The notes under the pieces: model-generated | The model's database searches: none | The model's input: only the letters and a program-made list of their open reading frames with translations | Told to the model about the DNA's origin: nothing | Assembly: GCF_014647055.1 (NCBI RefSeq) | Contig: NZ_BMOL01000007.1 | Span: 134,267-198,266, forward strand | Length of the DNA stretch: 64,000 nt | Source of the DNA: Deinococcus aerolatus | GTDB taxonomy: Bacteria; Deinococcota; Deinococci; Deinococcales; Deinococcaceae | Reading direction: 5' to 3' | Translations under genes and position numbers: made by a program | Part shown: in pieces, positions 1 through 9,670 of the stretch | How positions within the stretch are numbered: position 1 is the stretch's first letter | Layout: each line of letters begins with the position of its first letter

Positions 1-95
1 TGGGCGAGCTGAGCCGCGAAGGCGTGATCAGCGCGGGCTACGGCAAGATCACCCTCAAGGATGAGAAGGCGCTGGCGACCATCGCTGCCGCGTAA
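1..95 (+). CDS. CRP/FNR-family transcriptional regulator, C-terminal end (partial)
   Basis: The window opens inside a gene; the frame starting at base 3 reads about 30 codons to a TAA at 93-95. The residues REGVISAGYGKITLKD match the end of the winged helix-turn-helix of CRP/FNR regulators, where the recognition helix is followed by a beta-wing of the form G-x-I-x-L-x-D. Only this tail is visible, so ligand and targets cannot be judged. It is followed directly by a good intrinsic terminator. Assignment rests on a short segment. Confidence 0.6.
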   Translation, partial: GELSREGVISAGYGKITLKDEKALATIAAA

Positions 96-109
96 CCCCC
101 GCAAACTGC

Positions 110-142
110 GCCGCCCTGGATAGATTCCAGGGCGGCTTTTTT
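110..142 (+). terminator. Intrinsic terminator after the CRP-family gene
   Basis: A perfect 11-bp stem (110-120 with 126-136, arms GCCGCCCTGGA and its complement) closes a 5-base loop and is followed by six T. It lies 15 bp after the stop of the CRP-family gene and also sits beyond the 3' end of the converging serine dehydratase gene. Confidence 0.9.
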
Positions 143-201
143 GTCTTGCGGCACTCGCTTTACAGTCGTGTCGAAGCACTGCGTTGGGTGCCCATTCAGC
201 C

Positions 202-1092
202 TTACGCCATCGGCAGTTCAACCATTCCCGTTGCGTTTTCCTCGCCCCTACCTTCCATACGCGCCGTGACCGCCAGCCCGGTCGGTGTCTGCGCCAGCCC
301 GCCCTCTGCCGTTTCGCGCAGTTCAGCGGGCATCATGCGGCCCACCGAGGCCATCGCGCCCAGCACCTCGTCGGGGGGGATGAAGGATTCCAGCTGCGCC
401 AGTGCCAGTTGCGCCGCGCTGACGGCGTGGACGGCGTAAAAGGCGTTGCGGCTAACACACGGCACTTCCACATAGCCGCCCACCGGATCGCAGACCAGCC
501 CGATGGTGTTCATCAGGGCCATGCTGGCGGCCTGCACGGCGGCGCGGGGGGTGCCGCCCAGCAACTCCACAACCGCGGCGGCGGCCATCGCCGCACTGGA
601 GCCGATCTCGGCCTGGCAGCCGCCCGCCGCACCGGAAATGAACATGCGCTTGCTGATGGCCTTGCCCACGCCGGCGGCCAGAATCATGGGGGCCACCAGT
701 TTGTCATCGCTGATGCCCAGATGATCGGCCACGCCCAGCAGCGCGCCGGGAATGGTGCCCGCGCTGCCTGCCGTGGGCGCGGCGACGATGCGGCCCATGC
801 GGGCGTTCTCCTCATTGACGGCCATCGCGTAGGCCTGAACGCGACGGATCAGCGGAGCGTTCAGGGCGTCAGGCGCGTCCCACAGGCCCTTGGCATTCCA
901 GCCCACCATGCCGGTGATGCTTTTGGCGCTGCTGTTCAGGCCGCGTTCGATGCTGTCACGCATCTCGCGGATGCGGCGGGCCATCTCGTCGCGGATGTCC
1001 TGGGGGTCAAGGCCGGTTTCCTGGCAGTCGCGCTCCAGCACCCAGGCCGAGGCCGGAGCAGGCGCGTTCATCAGGGCTTCGAGGGTCGTCAT
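202..1092 (-). CDS. sdaAA: L-serine dehydratase, iron-sulfur-dependent, alpha chain
   Basis: Deaminates L-serine to pyruvate and ammonia in the cytoplasm with an oxygen-sensitive 4Fe-4S cluster. The 296-residue chain has the usual length of the separate alpha subunit in two-chain enzymes. Cysteines expected to hold the cluster are visible in [19 protein letters not shown] and VPCVSRN, and [12 protein letters not shown] is the family signature. The ATG at 1092 is chosen because GGAGG lies 8 bases upstream; an in-frame GTG nine bases further out overlaps that ribosome site. The beta chain (sdaAB) is not adjacent, so it must be encoded elsewhere for an active enzyme. Confidence 0.93.
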   Translation of the reverse strand: MTTLEALMNAPAPASAWVLERDCQETGLDPQDIRDEMARRIREMRDSIERGLNSSAKSITGMVGWNAKGLWDAPDALNAPLIRRVQAYAMAVNEENARMGRIVAAPTAGSAGTIPGALLGVADHLGISDDKLVAPMILAAGVGKAISKRMFISGAAGGCQAEIGSSAAMAAAAVVELLGGTPRAAVQAASMALMNTIGLVCDPVGGYVEVPCVSRNAFYAVHAVSAAQLALAQLESFIPPDEVLGAMASVGRMMPAELRETAEGGLAQTPTGLAVTARMEGRGEENATGMVELPMA

Positions 1093-1294
1093 GGCATCCA
1101 CCTCCAGGGCGGCAAGGGGCGAGTCAGGTCTACAAAAAGTAGCGTTCAGGACAGTCTAACGCGCCCTGCCAAGTCCCCTAGGCATCTGCCTCACTATCGT
1201 CCGGTCTCCAGGGACGGGTTCAGCAGCGCAGGGCCTGTCCGATTCCCTGACCCAGAGGAGGCATTTAACAGGCTGTATGCAGCAAAGCCTGACG

Positions 1295-2056
1295 TCAGCC
1301 CCAGCGCCGGCCCATCAGGTCCCACTTACCTTCCCAGATGCCGGCCGGGATGCTGTCCGGATGTAGCAGCCCCTGAAGGTCGCGCTCGCTGAGTTCAGCG
1401 TACTCGCCCACATCCAGATTGCCCAGCCAGTACCCGCCCACGCGGTAGCGCATCAGGCGGCCCACCGGGTGGCCGATGGCCTCCAGCATGCGGCGCACCT
1501 GATGCTTGCGGCCCTCGCCCAGCGTGATGAATGCGCCGTCGCTGGCCGGAGTGGCGCTGAGGGCCGTGGACAGCCCATCTTCCAGCATCACGCCCTTGAG
1601 CAATTTGTCCAGCTCAGCCTGCGTGGGGGGCATCTCGCCGTGCGTCCAGGCGCGGTAGGCCTTCTCGTGGCCGTAGCGCGGGTGGGTCAGGGTCAGGGTC
1701 AGGTCCCCGTCGGTGGTAAGGAGCAGCAGCCCTTCGGAATCCCGGTCCAGCCGTCCGATGGGGTGCAGGCCTGGAACAGGAGGCATGGCATCCAGCACGT
1801 TCTTGCGCCCGTACTCGTCACTGGCCGTGGTGACGTAGCCGCGCGGCTTGTACAGCGCGTAGGTGACCTTCTGCACCGCGCCCGTGTCCAGCAGCTGTCC
1901 GTCCAGCCGGATATCGTCGGCGTCGGTCACGGTCTGGCCCAGCGCGGCCACCACCCCGTTGACCTGCACGCGGCCCGCCCTGATCAGTTCCTCTGCGGCG
2001 CGGCGCGAGGCCACCCCGGCGCGGGCCAGCCGCTTTTGCAGTCTCTCGCCGCTCAT
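1295..2056 (-). CDS. 23S/16S rRNA pseudouridine synthase, RsuA/RluB family
   Basis: Isomerises a uridine in ribosomal RNA to pseudouridine. The N-terminal 60 residues form an S4 RNA-binding domain ([21 protein letters not shown]). The catalytic domain carries [17 protein letters not shown] with the catalytic aspartate, then [11 protein letters not shown]. At 253 residues it is a typical RluB-type protein; whether it modifies 23S or 16S RNA cannot be told from the sequence. The start ATG overlaps the stop of the upstream membrane-protein gene (ATGA), so the two are translationally coupled. Confidence 0.92.
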   Translation of the reverse strand: MSGERLQKRLARAGVASRRAAEELIRAGRVQVNGVVAALGQTVTDADDIRLDGQLLDTGAVQKVTYALYKPRGYVTTASDEYGRKNVLDAMPPVPGLHPIGRLDRDSEGLLLLTTDGDLTLTLTHPRYGHEKAYRAWTHGEMPPTQAELDKLLKGVMLEDGLSTALSATPASDGAFITLGEGRKHQVRRMLEAIGHPVGRLMRYRVGGYWLGNLDVGEYAELSERDLQGLLHPDSIPAGIWEGKWDLMGRRWG

Positions 2057-2433
2057 GGCTCCACCTTAGCGGACCTGCGGCGCGATGGTGCCGCGAGGAT
2101 CGCAACCACCGCCAGCAGCAACAGCACACCCGAGAGGGCCAGCATCAGCGTGCGCACGGTGGGGGGCAGGGCCCCGTCCCGCAGGGCCGCCGGCAGCAGC
2201 GCGGCCACGGTCAGCAGGTTGCCCCCGGCCAGCCCGCCCACCTTGACTGCGTCCGGCGCGAATCCCGCCGCCACCTGAAACGCGCCCCAGGCCAGCACCA
2301 GTCCGCCGGCCACGCGCGGCAGCCACAGCGGCGCAACCCCCAGCGTACCGGCCAGAACAGGTGGCAGAAAGTACAACAGCAGCCCCAGCGGAATGAACAG
2401 CAGGGCGGTCAACCAGAACGAGGCACGCAGCAC
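2053..2433 (-). CDS. Small integral membrane protein of unknown function
   Basis: Unrecognised. The product has four hydrophobic stretches (beginning FWLTALLFIPLGLLLYF, then a segment around GGLVLAWGAFQVAAG, one around LLTVAALLPAAL, and LMLALSGVLLLLAVVAIL) and a short basic C-terminus. A GTG at 2433 is preferred as start because a -10 hexamer TAAACT lies 7 bases upstream, the arrangement of leaderless mRNAs; the open frame continues upstream to an ATG at 2511 but with a non-hydrophobic, poorly supported extension. It is the first gene of a two-gene unit with the pseudouridine synthase and is divergent from truB. Confidence 0.6.
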   Translation of the reverse strand: MLRASFWLTALLFIPLGLLLYFLPPVLAGTLGVAPLWLPRVAGGLVLAWGAFQVAAGFAPDAVKVGGLAGGNLLTVAALLPAALRDGALPPTVRTLMLALSGVLLLLAVVAILAAPSRRRSAKVEP

Positions 2434-2516
2434 ACCCGGTAGTTTAGGCGGTTGCCAGTCGTGCAGTGCAGCAGGGGGGGAACAGTCGGCGAACCTGCTG
2501 CCTGTCGCCACTCACC

Positions 2517-2551
2517 TTCACCCGCCACATTGCAACCTCTACACTCCGCCC
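2517..2551 (+). promoter_or_regulatory. truB promoter, leaderless type
   Basis: TTCACC at 2517-2522 and TACACT at 2540-2545 are separated by 17 bp. The expected transcription start falls on or next to the truB ATG at 2552. No Shine-Dalgarno sequence is present. Confidence 0.65.
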
Positions 2552-3478
2552 ATGCCCGTGATTGCCGTTGACAAACCGCTGCACCTGACCTCGCACGACG
2601 TGGTGAACCGCGCCCGCCGCGCCCGCAAGACCAAGCGGGTGGGGCACACCGGTACCCTTGACCCGCTGGCCACCGGGGTGCTGGTGCTGGCCGTGGACGA
2701 CAGCACCAAGGTGGTGCAGTTCATGGAGGCCGACAGCAAGGACTATCTGGCCTGGATCAGCCTGGGCGCAGGCACCCCGACGCTGGACGCCGAGGGGCCG
2801 ATCAATCAAACGGCGGACGTGCCGCCGCTGGACGCTGAAGAAATCAGGGCCATGCTGGGCCAGTTTACCGGCCCCCAGCAGCAGATTCCCCCACAGTACA
2901 GCGCCATTCAGGTGGGGGGACAGCGGGCCTACGCGGTGGCGCGGGCCGGGGGCGAGCTGAAGTTGCCCGCCCGCGACGTGATGATCCACTCGCTGGACCT
3001 GCTGGGCGTCTATGGCCGCGTGCAGGACGCCCCGCGCACCTTCGAGCCGCAGGGCTGGAACCCCGCCGAAACAGGCCTGACCTTCACCCTGCCCGATGCG
3101 CTGGGCGACTTTCCCACCATGCTGCTGCGCGCCAGCGTGGGCAGCGGCACGTACCTGCGTTCGCTGGCACGGGATGTGGGCACGGCGCTGGGTTTGCCCG
3201 CCCACCTGTCGGGTCTGGTGCGGACGCGGGTGGGCCGCTACAGCCTCTCGGACGCAGTGACGCTGGAAGATCTGGCAGAGGCTTCCGGCCTCCCCGATCT
3301 GGCCGCGCTGGACTTCCCACGCATCGAGGCCGACGTGCAGATGGCCCGCGAGCTGCGCCAGGGCAAGCGCCCCCGGCGGTCAGAAGTCGGGCGGCATGTG
3401 GTCACGCTGGACGGCGAGCTGGTGGCCGTGGTGGACGGCGACGGGGAGCAGTTGAAGGTGGTGCGGGCGTGGGCCTGA
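2552..3478 (+). CDS. truB: tRNA pseudouridine(55) synthase TruB
   Basis: Makes pseudouridine 55 in the T-loop of tRNAs. The catalytic aspartate is in GHTGTLDPLATGVL about 30 residues in, and PPQYSAIQVGGQRAYAVAR is the second family motif; the C-terminal part after about residue 245 corresponds to the small tail domain. The length of 308 residues is normal. The ATG at 2552 follows a promoter TTCACC, 17 bp, TACACT with only 6 bp between the -10 and the start codon, so the message is probably leaderless. An extension 5' of this ATG is open but does not resemble the family. Confidence 0.95.
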   Translation: MPVIAVDKPLHLTSHDVVNRARRARKTKRVGHTGTLDPLATGVLVLAVDDSTKVVQFMEADSKDYLAWISLGAGTPTLDAEGPINQTADVPPLDAEEIRAMLGQFTGPQQQIPPQYSAIQVGGQRAYAVARAGGELKLPARDVMIHSLDLLGVYGRVQDAPRTFEPQGWNPAETGLTFTLPDALGDFPTMLLRASVGSGTYLRSLARDVGTALGLPAHLSGLVRTRVGRYSLSDAVTLEDLAEASGLPDLAALDFPRIEADVQMARELRQGKRPRRSEVGRHVVTLDGELVAVVDGDGEQLKVVRAWA

Positions 3479-3505
3479 GCGCCCCACACAAGACATTCCT
3501 GGGCA

Positions 3506-4969
3506 TTACTGAGGTGGAGCCACCTCTGCCTGCACCGCGCCGATGCCTTCCAGCCCGCCCGCAATCCGGACCAGCAACTCGTCCTGCAACGCCGGGGCGA
3601 TGAACTGAATCCCCACGGGCAGCCGCTTGCCATCCACCTGTTCGAATCCGGCAGGGACGCTCAGGGCCGGCAGCCCCGCGAGGTTGACTGCCACGGTGTC
3701 CACGTCGGCGGCGTACATGGTCAGCGGATCGCTCATCTTCTCGCCCAGGCGGAAGGCGGGAAAGGGGCTGGTGGGCGTGACCAGCACGTCGAACTGACCG
3801 AAGGCGGCGCGGAATTCATCCGCGATCAGTCGGCGCACGCGGGTGGCCTTGCTGTAATAGGCGTCGTAGTAGCCGCTGCTCAGGGCGTAGGTGCCGATCA
3901 TGATGCGGCGCTGCACCTCGCGTCCGAAGCCGCGCTCACGGGTGCGGGTCATGCTGCCCAGCACGTCGCCGCCCGGCTCACGGGTGCCGTAGACCATGCC
4001 GTCATAGCGGGCCAGGTTGCTGCTGGCCTCGGGCATGGAGATCAGGTAATACGTGGCAATGGCGTGTTTCAGGGCCGGCAGGCTGACCTCGCCCACGCTG
4101 GCCCCCGCGCCTCGCAGGGCGTCCAGCGTGGCGTCCAGCACGGCACCCACCCCCACTGTGTTGCCGCCCAGGCTCTCGGTAATCACGCCCACGCGCAGAC
4201 CGCGCAGATCCTCGGGTGTTCCGGCAGTGAAGACGGGGGGCGCGTCCAGGCTGGTGGCGTCACGCGGATCGTGTCCGGCAATCACGTTCATTAGCAGCGC
4301 CAGATCAGTGGCGTGGCGGGCCAGCGGCCCGATCTGGTCCAGGCTGCTGGCGTGGGCCACCAGCCCGTAGCGGCTGACCCGCCCGTAGGTGGGCTTCAGG
4401 CCGTATACGCCGCACAGCGCCGCCGGCTGCCGCACCGAGCCGCCCGTGTCGCTGCCCAGGCTGACGGGGGTCAGGCCCGCCGCCACCACCGCCGCGCTGC
4501 CGCTGCTGGTGCCGCCGGTCACCCGCGCTGTGTCCCAGGGATTCAGCGTCGGGCCGAAGGCGCTGCTCTCGCCGGAGCTGCCCATTGCGAACTCGTCCAT
4601 GTTGGCCTTGCCCACGATCACCGCACCCGCCGACATCAGGCGCTGCACGGCGGTGGCGGTGTACGGGCTGACGTAGTGTTCCAGCATCCGGCTGCCGCAG
4701 GTGGTGCGCGTGCCCGTCAGGTTGAGGTTGTCCTTGATGATGATCGGCAAGCCTGCCAGAGGCAAGGTTTCCCCCGCCTCCAGCCGGCTCTGCACCGCCG
4801 CCGCCTGCACCCCGGCCTGATCATTCAGGCTGATCAGTGCGTTCAGTTGACCTGCCGCGTCGGCACGGGTCCGGGCCGCGTCCAGCAGGTCGGCGGGCGT
4901 GGTTTCACCCAGCTGCACGGCGCGGATAAATTCGGAAGCAGAGTGGGCATGGGTGGGCGGCAGCGACAT
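3506..4969 (-). CDS. gatA: Asp/Glu-tRNA(Asn/Gln) amidotransferase subunit A
   Basis: Amidase subunit of GatCAB, which turns misacylated Asp-tRNA(Asn) or Glu-tRNA(Gln) into the amide form using glutamine. The amidase-signature Ser-cisSer-Lys residues are visible: the lysine in IIKDNLN, the serine-rich GGTSSGSAAVVAAG, and SLGSDTGGSVRQPA. The start at 4969 (MSLPPTHAHS, 487 residues) lies 8 bases after TACACT; longer upstream forms lack homology. gatB and gatC are not in this window. In Deinococcus this complex is the known route to Asn-tRNA, so the gene is likely essential. Confidence 0.95.
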   Translation of the reverse strand: MSLPPTHAHSASEFIRAVQLGETTPADLLDAARTRADAAGQLNALISLNDQAGVQAAAVQSRLEAGETLPLAGLPIIIKDNLNLTGTRTTCGSRMLEHYVSPYTATAVQRLMSAGAVIVGKANMDEFAMGSSGESSAFGPTLNPWDTARVTGGTSSGSAAVVAAGLTPVSLGSDTGGSVRQPAALCGVYGLKPTYGRVSRYGLVAHASSLDQIGPLARHATDLALLMNVIAGHDPRDATSLDAPPVFTAGTPEDLRGLRVGVITESLGGNTVGVGAVLDATLDALRGAGASVGEVSLPALKHAIATYYLISMPEASSNLARYDGMVYGTREPGGDVLGSMTRTRERGFGREVQRRIMIGTYALSSGYYDAYYSKATRVRRLIADEFRAAFGQFDVLVTPTSPFPAFRLGEKMSDPLTMYAADVDTVAVNLAGLPALSVPAGFEQVDGKRLPVGIQFIAPALQDELLVRIAGGLEGIGAVQAEVAPPQ

Positions 4970-5180
4970 ACCGGGCCAGTGTAGCGGGGCGGCCATGTAC
5001 CGGAGAGGACCTGCCTGAGATATTGGCACCCAGCTCTACCCAGCAAGCACTGGGCAGACGGGCACCGCCGCCTCGACACATTCCACTTGCGTCTTTCTGC
5101 CCTGCGCTGGGGCGGGGTCAGCAGTCAAGATGAGAAGTTTTATAGAGTTGTGTAAGTAAGGGTGACATATAGTGTGCGGC

Positions 5181-6284
5181 ATGCAGGCAGCGGGGACGCC
5201 TAACTGGCCTTTCGGCCTGCTGACGGACGTGGGCCGTCAGCGACAAGGTGGGGTGAACCAGGACGCTGCCATGGCCGTGGACCTTCCGCAAGGCGGGCTG
5301 TTCGCGGTGGCCGACGGCATGGGGGGCCACGCGGCGGGCGAGCTGGCTGCCACCCTGGCACTGGACGCCCTGAGCCTGCACTACCTGTCGCAGCGCTCCT
5401 CCCCGCCCACGCGGCTGGCCGAGGCCGTGCAGGCCGCCAACGTGGCCGTCCTGCGGCACGCGGTGGGCGAGTACGTGGGCATGGGCACCACCCTGATCGC
5501 CGCGCTGATTGACCGCGGCGCACTGCTGATCGCGCATGTCGGTGACTCGCGGGCCTACCTGCTGCGCGGCGGCGCCCTGTACCGGCTGACCGAGGACCAT
5601 TCCTGGGTCAGCGAGCAGGTCCGGCTGGGCCACCTGTCCGAGGACGAGGCGCGCAATCACCAGTGGCGCAGCGTGGTCAGCAACGCGCTGGGCGGCGAGG
5701 AACGCGTGCGGCTGGAACTGTTCGGGCTGCAGCTGTGCGCCGGGGACCGGCTGCTGCTGTGCAGCGACGGCCTCAGCAGCGTGGTCAGTGACCAGCGGCT
5801 GCTGGAGCTGCTGGCCCGTCCGCTGGCCCCGGCGTCCTGCACCCGCTGCCTGATCGATGCCGCCAACGACGCGGGCGGTCCCGACAACATCACGGCGCTG
5901 GTGGTGGACGTTCGCCAGAACCTGCGGCTGCCCGTCTACCCCCTGCCCAGCCCAGCGCACGAGGGCCCTGAATACGTGGACGCAGTGCTCAGTCTGCAGC
6001 GCGGCAGCAGCCTGGTCACCTACCTGCTGCTGATGATCGCGTATTTTACCCTGCTGGGGGTGATGCTGATGCCCGCCCAGCGCCTGATGCTGGCCGTAAC
6101 CGGCACCACCCTGCTGCTGGGCATTCTGCTGTTTCAGCGCCTGAATCTGGTGCGCCGGGCCAGCCGCCCGTTAGACGCGCCCAGTGCGGTGCTGGCCCAT
6201 CTGCTGGGTGGGGCGCGTCCAGGGCATGGAACCGCCGCCAAATACTCTCCCCGTGACCCTGATACCGGCACCGGCGGCAGCTGA
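5181..6284 (+). CDS. PP2C-family serine/threonine phosphatase with C-terminal membrane anchor
   Basis: Metal-dependent protein phosphatase. The catalytic domain (about residues 10-245) shows the PP2C order of motifs: [48 protein letters not shown] and [11 protein letters not shown], with the metal-binding aspartates intact. After a linker, two hydrophobic segments ([19 protein letters not shown] and [17 protein letters not shown]) should anchor it with the catalytic domain in the cytoplasm. The ATG at 5181 is 7 bp after TATAGT, a leaderless arrangement; a GTG at 5172 overlaps the -10. No kinase gene is adjacent, so its substrate cannot be inferred. Confidence 0.9.
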   Translation: MQAAGTPNWPFGLLTDVGRQRQGGVNQDAAMAVDLPQGGLFAVADGMGGHAAGELAATLALDALSLHYLSQRSSPPTRLAEAVQAANVAVLRHAVGEYVGMGTTLIAALIDRGALLIAHVGDSRAYLLRGGALYRLTEDHSWVSEQVRLGHLSEDEARNHQWRSVVSNALGGEERVRLELFGLQLCAGDRLLLCSDGLSSVVSDQRLLELLARPLAPASCTRCLIDAANDAGGPDNITALVVDVRQNLRLPVYPLPSPAHEGPEYVDAVLSLQRGSSLVTYLLLMIAYFTLLGVMLMPAQRLMLAVTGTTLLLGILLFQRLNLVRRASRPLDAPSAVLAHLLGGARPGHGTAAKYSPRDPDTGTGGS

Positions 6285-6354
6285 GGCACCTGAGAAGTGC
6301 GGTCCTCTTCCCCGACAGCTGGGACCAGCGCAGGCGGACAGGTATGCTCTGGGT

Positions 6355-6732
6355 ATGAAAGAGATTGTGCAGACCGCCGACGCCCCCGCCGCCATCGGGC
6401 CTTACAGCCAGGCCGTCACGTTCGGCAACCTGGTGGTCACCAGCGGGCAGATTCCGCTGACGCCGGATGGCCAGCTCGTGGAGGGCGGCATTGCCGAGCA
6501 GACCGAACAGGTTCTGCAGAACCTGCGGGCCGTGCTGCGCGCGGCGGGCACTGATCTGGAGCGCGTGGTCAAGACCACCGTGTTTCTGGCGGACATGAAC
6601 GAATTCGGCGAAATGAACGCCGTCTACGAGCGTCACTTTCTCGCGCCCGCCCCGGCCCGCAGCACCGTTCAGGTGGCAAGGTTGCCCCGCGACGTGCGGG
6701 TAGAGATCGAGGTTCTGGCCGAACTGCACTGA
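6355..6732 (+). CDS. ridA: RidA family enamine/imine deaminase
   Basis: Hydrolyses reactive 2-aminoacrylate-type enamines released by PLP enzymes such as serine/threonine dehydratases. The 125-residue product has the whole family pattern: TADAPAAIGPYSQAV, SGQIPLTPDG, ERVVKTTVFLADMN and ARSTVQVARLP, including the arginine that binds the substrate carboxylate. The ATG at 6355 lies 6 bp after TATGCT with no Shine-Dalgarno, so a leaderless message is likely. A serine dehydratase chain is encoded 5 kb away. Confidence 0.95.
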   Translation: MKEIVQTADAPAAIGPYSQAVTFGNLVVTSGQIPLTPDGQLVEGGIAEQTEQVLQNLRAVLRAAGTDLERVVKTTVFLADMNEFGEMNAVYERHFLAPAPARSTVQVARLPRDVRVEIEVLAELH

Positions 6733-6786
6733 GGCCGCATAGAGGATCACCGAGAGCCGCCCGGGGTCCAGGGAGCCGGAGCCATC

Positions 6787-6830
6787 AGGGACGGACCGCC
6801 AGAAGATGTTCCTCCTGGCGGTCCGTCCTT
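6787..6830 (+). terminator. Long perfect inverted repeat after ridA, terminator-like
   Basis: Arms 6789-6802 (GGACGGACCGCCAG) and 6815-6828 are perfectly complementary over 14 bp around a 12-base loop, extendable by two weaker pairs. It lies between ridA and the next gene. No T-run follows, so it may be a terminator of the U-poor type or an RNA-processing hairpin. Confidence 0.55.
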
Positions 6831-6916
6831 CGCTCTCTGGCCGGCAGGCAAATGCCCTGGGCCCTTTGTGCCTCAACTCTCGACGCCCCGGCACCGGGCG
6901 TGACATGCTGCGGCCA

Positions 6917-7765
6917 ATGGTCGTCCTTCCCGTCCGCTTCGAGCGCAGCCCCCGCCTTCACCCCATGCTCAGTGAGGACACGTTTCCCGTGGGCACGCGG
7001 GTGGTTGTGCAGGGCAAGCGCGGGCCGGAGGTGGCGACTGTGCGCGGCGAGCCGGGACAGGCGAAAAACAATGAGCGCTACGGCGCGGTGCTGCGCGCGG
7101 CCACACCGGACGATCTGACGCGCTGGGACGACCTGCACCGCACGGGCGAGGACCTGAAGTGGCTGCTGCGGGCGCGGGCGCGCGAGCGGGGGCTGGCAGT
7201 GAAGCTGGTGGCGGTGGAATTCACGCTGGACGAGAGCCTGGTCACGGTCAGCTACAGCGCCGACGAGCGCATCGAACTGAGCGGGCTGGTCGGCGAGGTG
7301 CGGGCACACACCACCGCCCGCGTGAACTTCGCGGCCATCGGCCCGCGCGAGCAGGCGCAGATGATCGGGGCACTCGGCGCCTGCGGGCGCGAGAACTGCT
7401 CCAGCACCCACCTGCAGGACTTCGCCCCGGTCAGCATCCGCATGGCGCGTGACCAGCAGCTTCCGCTGAACCCGGAAAAACTGTCCGGGCCGTGCGGGCG
7501 GCTGCTGTGCTGCCTGCAGTTCGAACACACCCAGTACCAGGATCTGCTGCGCGACCTGCCGCGCAAGAACGCCAAGGTCTGCCACACCGGCACAGGCGCG
7601 TGCGGCAAGGTCACCAAGCTGCACCCGCTGGCCGGAACCGTGGACGTGTACAGCGACCAGGGCATGCTGCTGAACGTGCCCGCGGGCGAACTGCGCCGCG
7701 CTTCCGACACCGAGGGCAAGGGCGGGACCGGAGCCGGCAAAGGCGGGGCCGACGCGTCCAGCTGA
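6917..7765 (+). CDS. PSP1 domain protein (RicT/YaaT-like)
   Basis: The PSP1 domain lies around residues 55-210. It carries the cysteine cluster [10 protein letters not shown] followed by [14 protein letters not shown], the residues that in Bacillus RicT (YaaT) hold a 4Fe-4S cluster in the RicA-RicF-RicT complex affecting RNase Y processing. That function is family knowledge, not shown here. The start ATG at 6917 (MVVLPVRFE) is chosen because CATGCT sits 7 bases upstream and homology begins here; the frame stays open further upstream through a hairpin. The last 30 residues are Gly/Ala-rich and low in complexity. Length 282. Confidence 0.85.
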   Translation: MVVLPVRFERSPRLHPMLSEDTFPVGTRVVVQGKRGPEVATVRGEPGQAKNNERYGAVLRAATPDDLTRWDDLHRTGEDLKWLLRARARERGLAVKLVAVEFTLDESLVTVSYSADERIELSGLVGEVRAHTTARVNFAAIGPREQAQMIGALGACGRENCSSTHLQDFAPVSIRMARDQQLPLNPEKLSGPCGRLLCCLQFEHTQYQDLLRDLPRKNAKVCHTGTGACGKVTKLHPLAGTVDVYSDQGMLLNVPAGELRRASDTEGKGGTGAGKGGADASS

Positions 7766-7871
7766 GGGCATGCCCGCCCCCGATCTGGCCCAGCGCTGCA
7801 GGCAGACAGGAGAAGGACACTAAGCCATTTGGACAGCGGCCAGACGCTGGACAGACGTTACACTCCCCGGC

Positions 7872-9581
7872 ATGACTGCACCACTGGACAGGGTTGAGCA
7901 CAAATTGCACGTTCCCCAGCAGGCCACGCATTGGGACGCCTACCGTCCGCGCTATGAGGTGCTGCTGAACGCCAGACTGACGGCGGCGGACGTGCCGTCG
8001 TGGCTGGCACGCTGGAGCGCCCTGGACGCCGAACTGGGCGAGGTAGGAGCCAAACTGTCGACCCACGCCGACCTTCACACCGATGACGCGGCAGTGCAGG
8101 AACGCCACCAGGCCTTCGTGGCAGGTGTCATGCCCCCGGCGGCCCGGATGGGTCAGGCGCTGACCGAGAAGCTGCTGGCAGTGCCCGGCTACACGCCCGC
8201 AGCGGATTTTGCGCTGAATTACCGCCGCTTCCGCGACGCCGCCGCGCTGTTCCGCGAGGCCAACGTGGACCTGGGCGTAACGCACGAGCAGCAGAAAAAC
8301 CGGTACTCGGTCATCACCGGCAACCAGAAGGTCACCCTGGACGGTCAGAGCCTGACCATTCCCCAGGCGAGGCAGCGCCTGGACAGCCCGGACCGGGCGG
8401 CGCGCGAGGACGCGTGGACGGCGCTGACGGTCAGCCACATGGAGGTGGCCCCCGAGCTGGACGCCGTGATGCTGGACCTGATCCGCACCCGCCGGCAGCT
8501 GGCCCGCAACGCCGACGAGCCCACCTACCGCGAGTTCCGCTGGAAACAGCTGGACCGCGTGGACTACACCCCCGCCGATTGCCGCGCCTTCCACGGGGCG
8601 GTGCAGGACGAGGTGGTGCCGCTGGCAGGCGAGATCGTGCGCGGCATTGCGCGGCAGCTGGGGCTGGAGAGCGTGCGGCCCTGGGACTACAACCGCAGCA
8701 ACCTGCTGGACCCCTCGGGCCGGGCGTCGCTGAGGCCATTCCAGACGGGCGAGCAGTTGCAGACACTGGCACAGACAGCCTTTGCAGGCCTGGACGCCGA
8801 TCTGGCCGCCCGCTTCGGCCAGATGCGGGACGGGGGGCTGCTGGACCTGGAATCGCGCCCCGGCAAGATGACCCACGCCTATTGCCAGTACTTTCCGGTG
8901 AACAATGAGCCCTTCGTGCTGATGAACGTGGTGGGCAGCGCCGAGGACCTGCGGGTGCTGTTTCATGAGGTGGGCCACGCTTTCCACGGCTTTTACAGCG
9001 GTGACGCCCAGCCGCTGCTGTGGAACCGCTGGAGTCCGATTGAATTCGTTGAGATTCCCAGCATGGCAATGGAATTCCTGACCCTGGACCACCTGGGCCA
9101 CGTGTTCAACGACGAGGAACTGGCCCGCTACCGCCGCAACCTGTTGCAGGGCGTGGTGACCTTTCTGCCGTGGGCCGCACAGATGGACGCCTTCCAGCAC
9201 TGGCTGTACGCCGAAGCCCCCGAGGAGGTGGGCATTGCCGAACTGGACGCCAAATGGCTGGAACTGGACCGGACCTTCCATAATTTTGTCGACTGGGACG
9301 GGCTGGATGAGGGCGTGCGGGCCAAGGGCTGGCAGTATTACCACATTTTTCAGGTGCCCTTCTACTACATCGAGTACGCCATGTGCTACCTGGCGGCGGT
9401 GGGCGTCTGGCAGGGGGCCAGGGACGACGCGGCAGGCGCCCTGGAACGCTACAAGGCCGCGCTTCGCCTGGGCAACGCGGCGGGCGTGCCGGAGCTGTAC
9501 CGCGCCGCAGGCGTGGCGTTCCGCTTTGACCGCGAGTACATCCGTGGCCGGATGGACTTCCTGAAACAGCAGCTGGCATAG
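7872..9581 (+). CDS. M3-family metallopeptidase (oligoendopeptidase F-like)
   Basis: Zinc-dependent oligopeptidase that cleaves short peptides in the cytoplasm. The zinc motif [11 protein letters not shown] lies near residue 360, with the third ligand in the downstream helix [30 protein letters not shown] is the substrate-closing loop region typical of M3 enzymes. At 569 residues it is of normal size with no signal peptide. The ATG at 7872 is 7 bp after TACACT, again a leaderless start. It stands alone, between the PSP1 gene and the VWA gene. Confidence 0.93.
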   Translation: MTAPLDRVEHKLHVPQQATHWDAYRPRYEVLLNARLTAADVPSWLARWSALDAELGEVGAKLSTHADLHTDDAAVQERHQAFVAGVMPPAARMGQALTEKLLAVPGYTPAADFALNYRRFRDAAALFREANVDLGVTHEQQKNRYSVITGNQKVTLDGQSLTIPQARQRLDSPDRAAREDAWTALTVSHMEVAPELDAVMLDLIRTRRQLARNADEPTYREFRWKQLDRVDYTPADCRAFHGAVQDEVVPLAGEIVRGIARQLGLESVRPWDYNRSNLLDPSGRASLRPFQTGEQLQTLAQTAFAGLDADLAARFGQMRDGGLLDLESRPGKMTHAYCQYFPVNNEPFVLMNVVGSAEDLRVLFHEVGHAFHGFYSGDAQPLLWNRWSPIEFVEIPSMAMEFLTLDHLGHVFNDEELARYRRNLLQGVVTFLPWAAQMDAFQHWLYAEAPEEVGIAELDAKWLELDRTFHNFVDWDGLDEGVRAKGWQYYHIFQVPFYYIEYAMCYLAAVGVWQGARDDAAGALERYKAALRLGNAAGVPELYRAAGVAFRFDREYIRGRMDFLKQQLA

Positions 9582-9670
9582 CCGGGGCAGGGCCGCCAGC
9601 CCAGCCGGGCCGCGGCCCCGGTCACTCCGTGCCGTCCGCGCAGCGCAATCTCGGGGCACAATGGGCAGAG

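Noticed and set aside
7611..9659. A 682-codon open frame on the minus strand opposite the M3 peptidase gene
   Set aside because: It is antisense to a clear peptidase with intact motifs; its composition (His, Gln, Arg, Val) is what high-GC third positions give in the opposite frame, and no family motif is visible.
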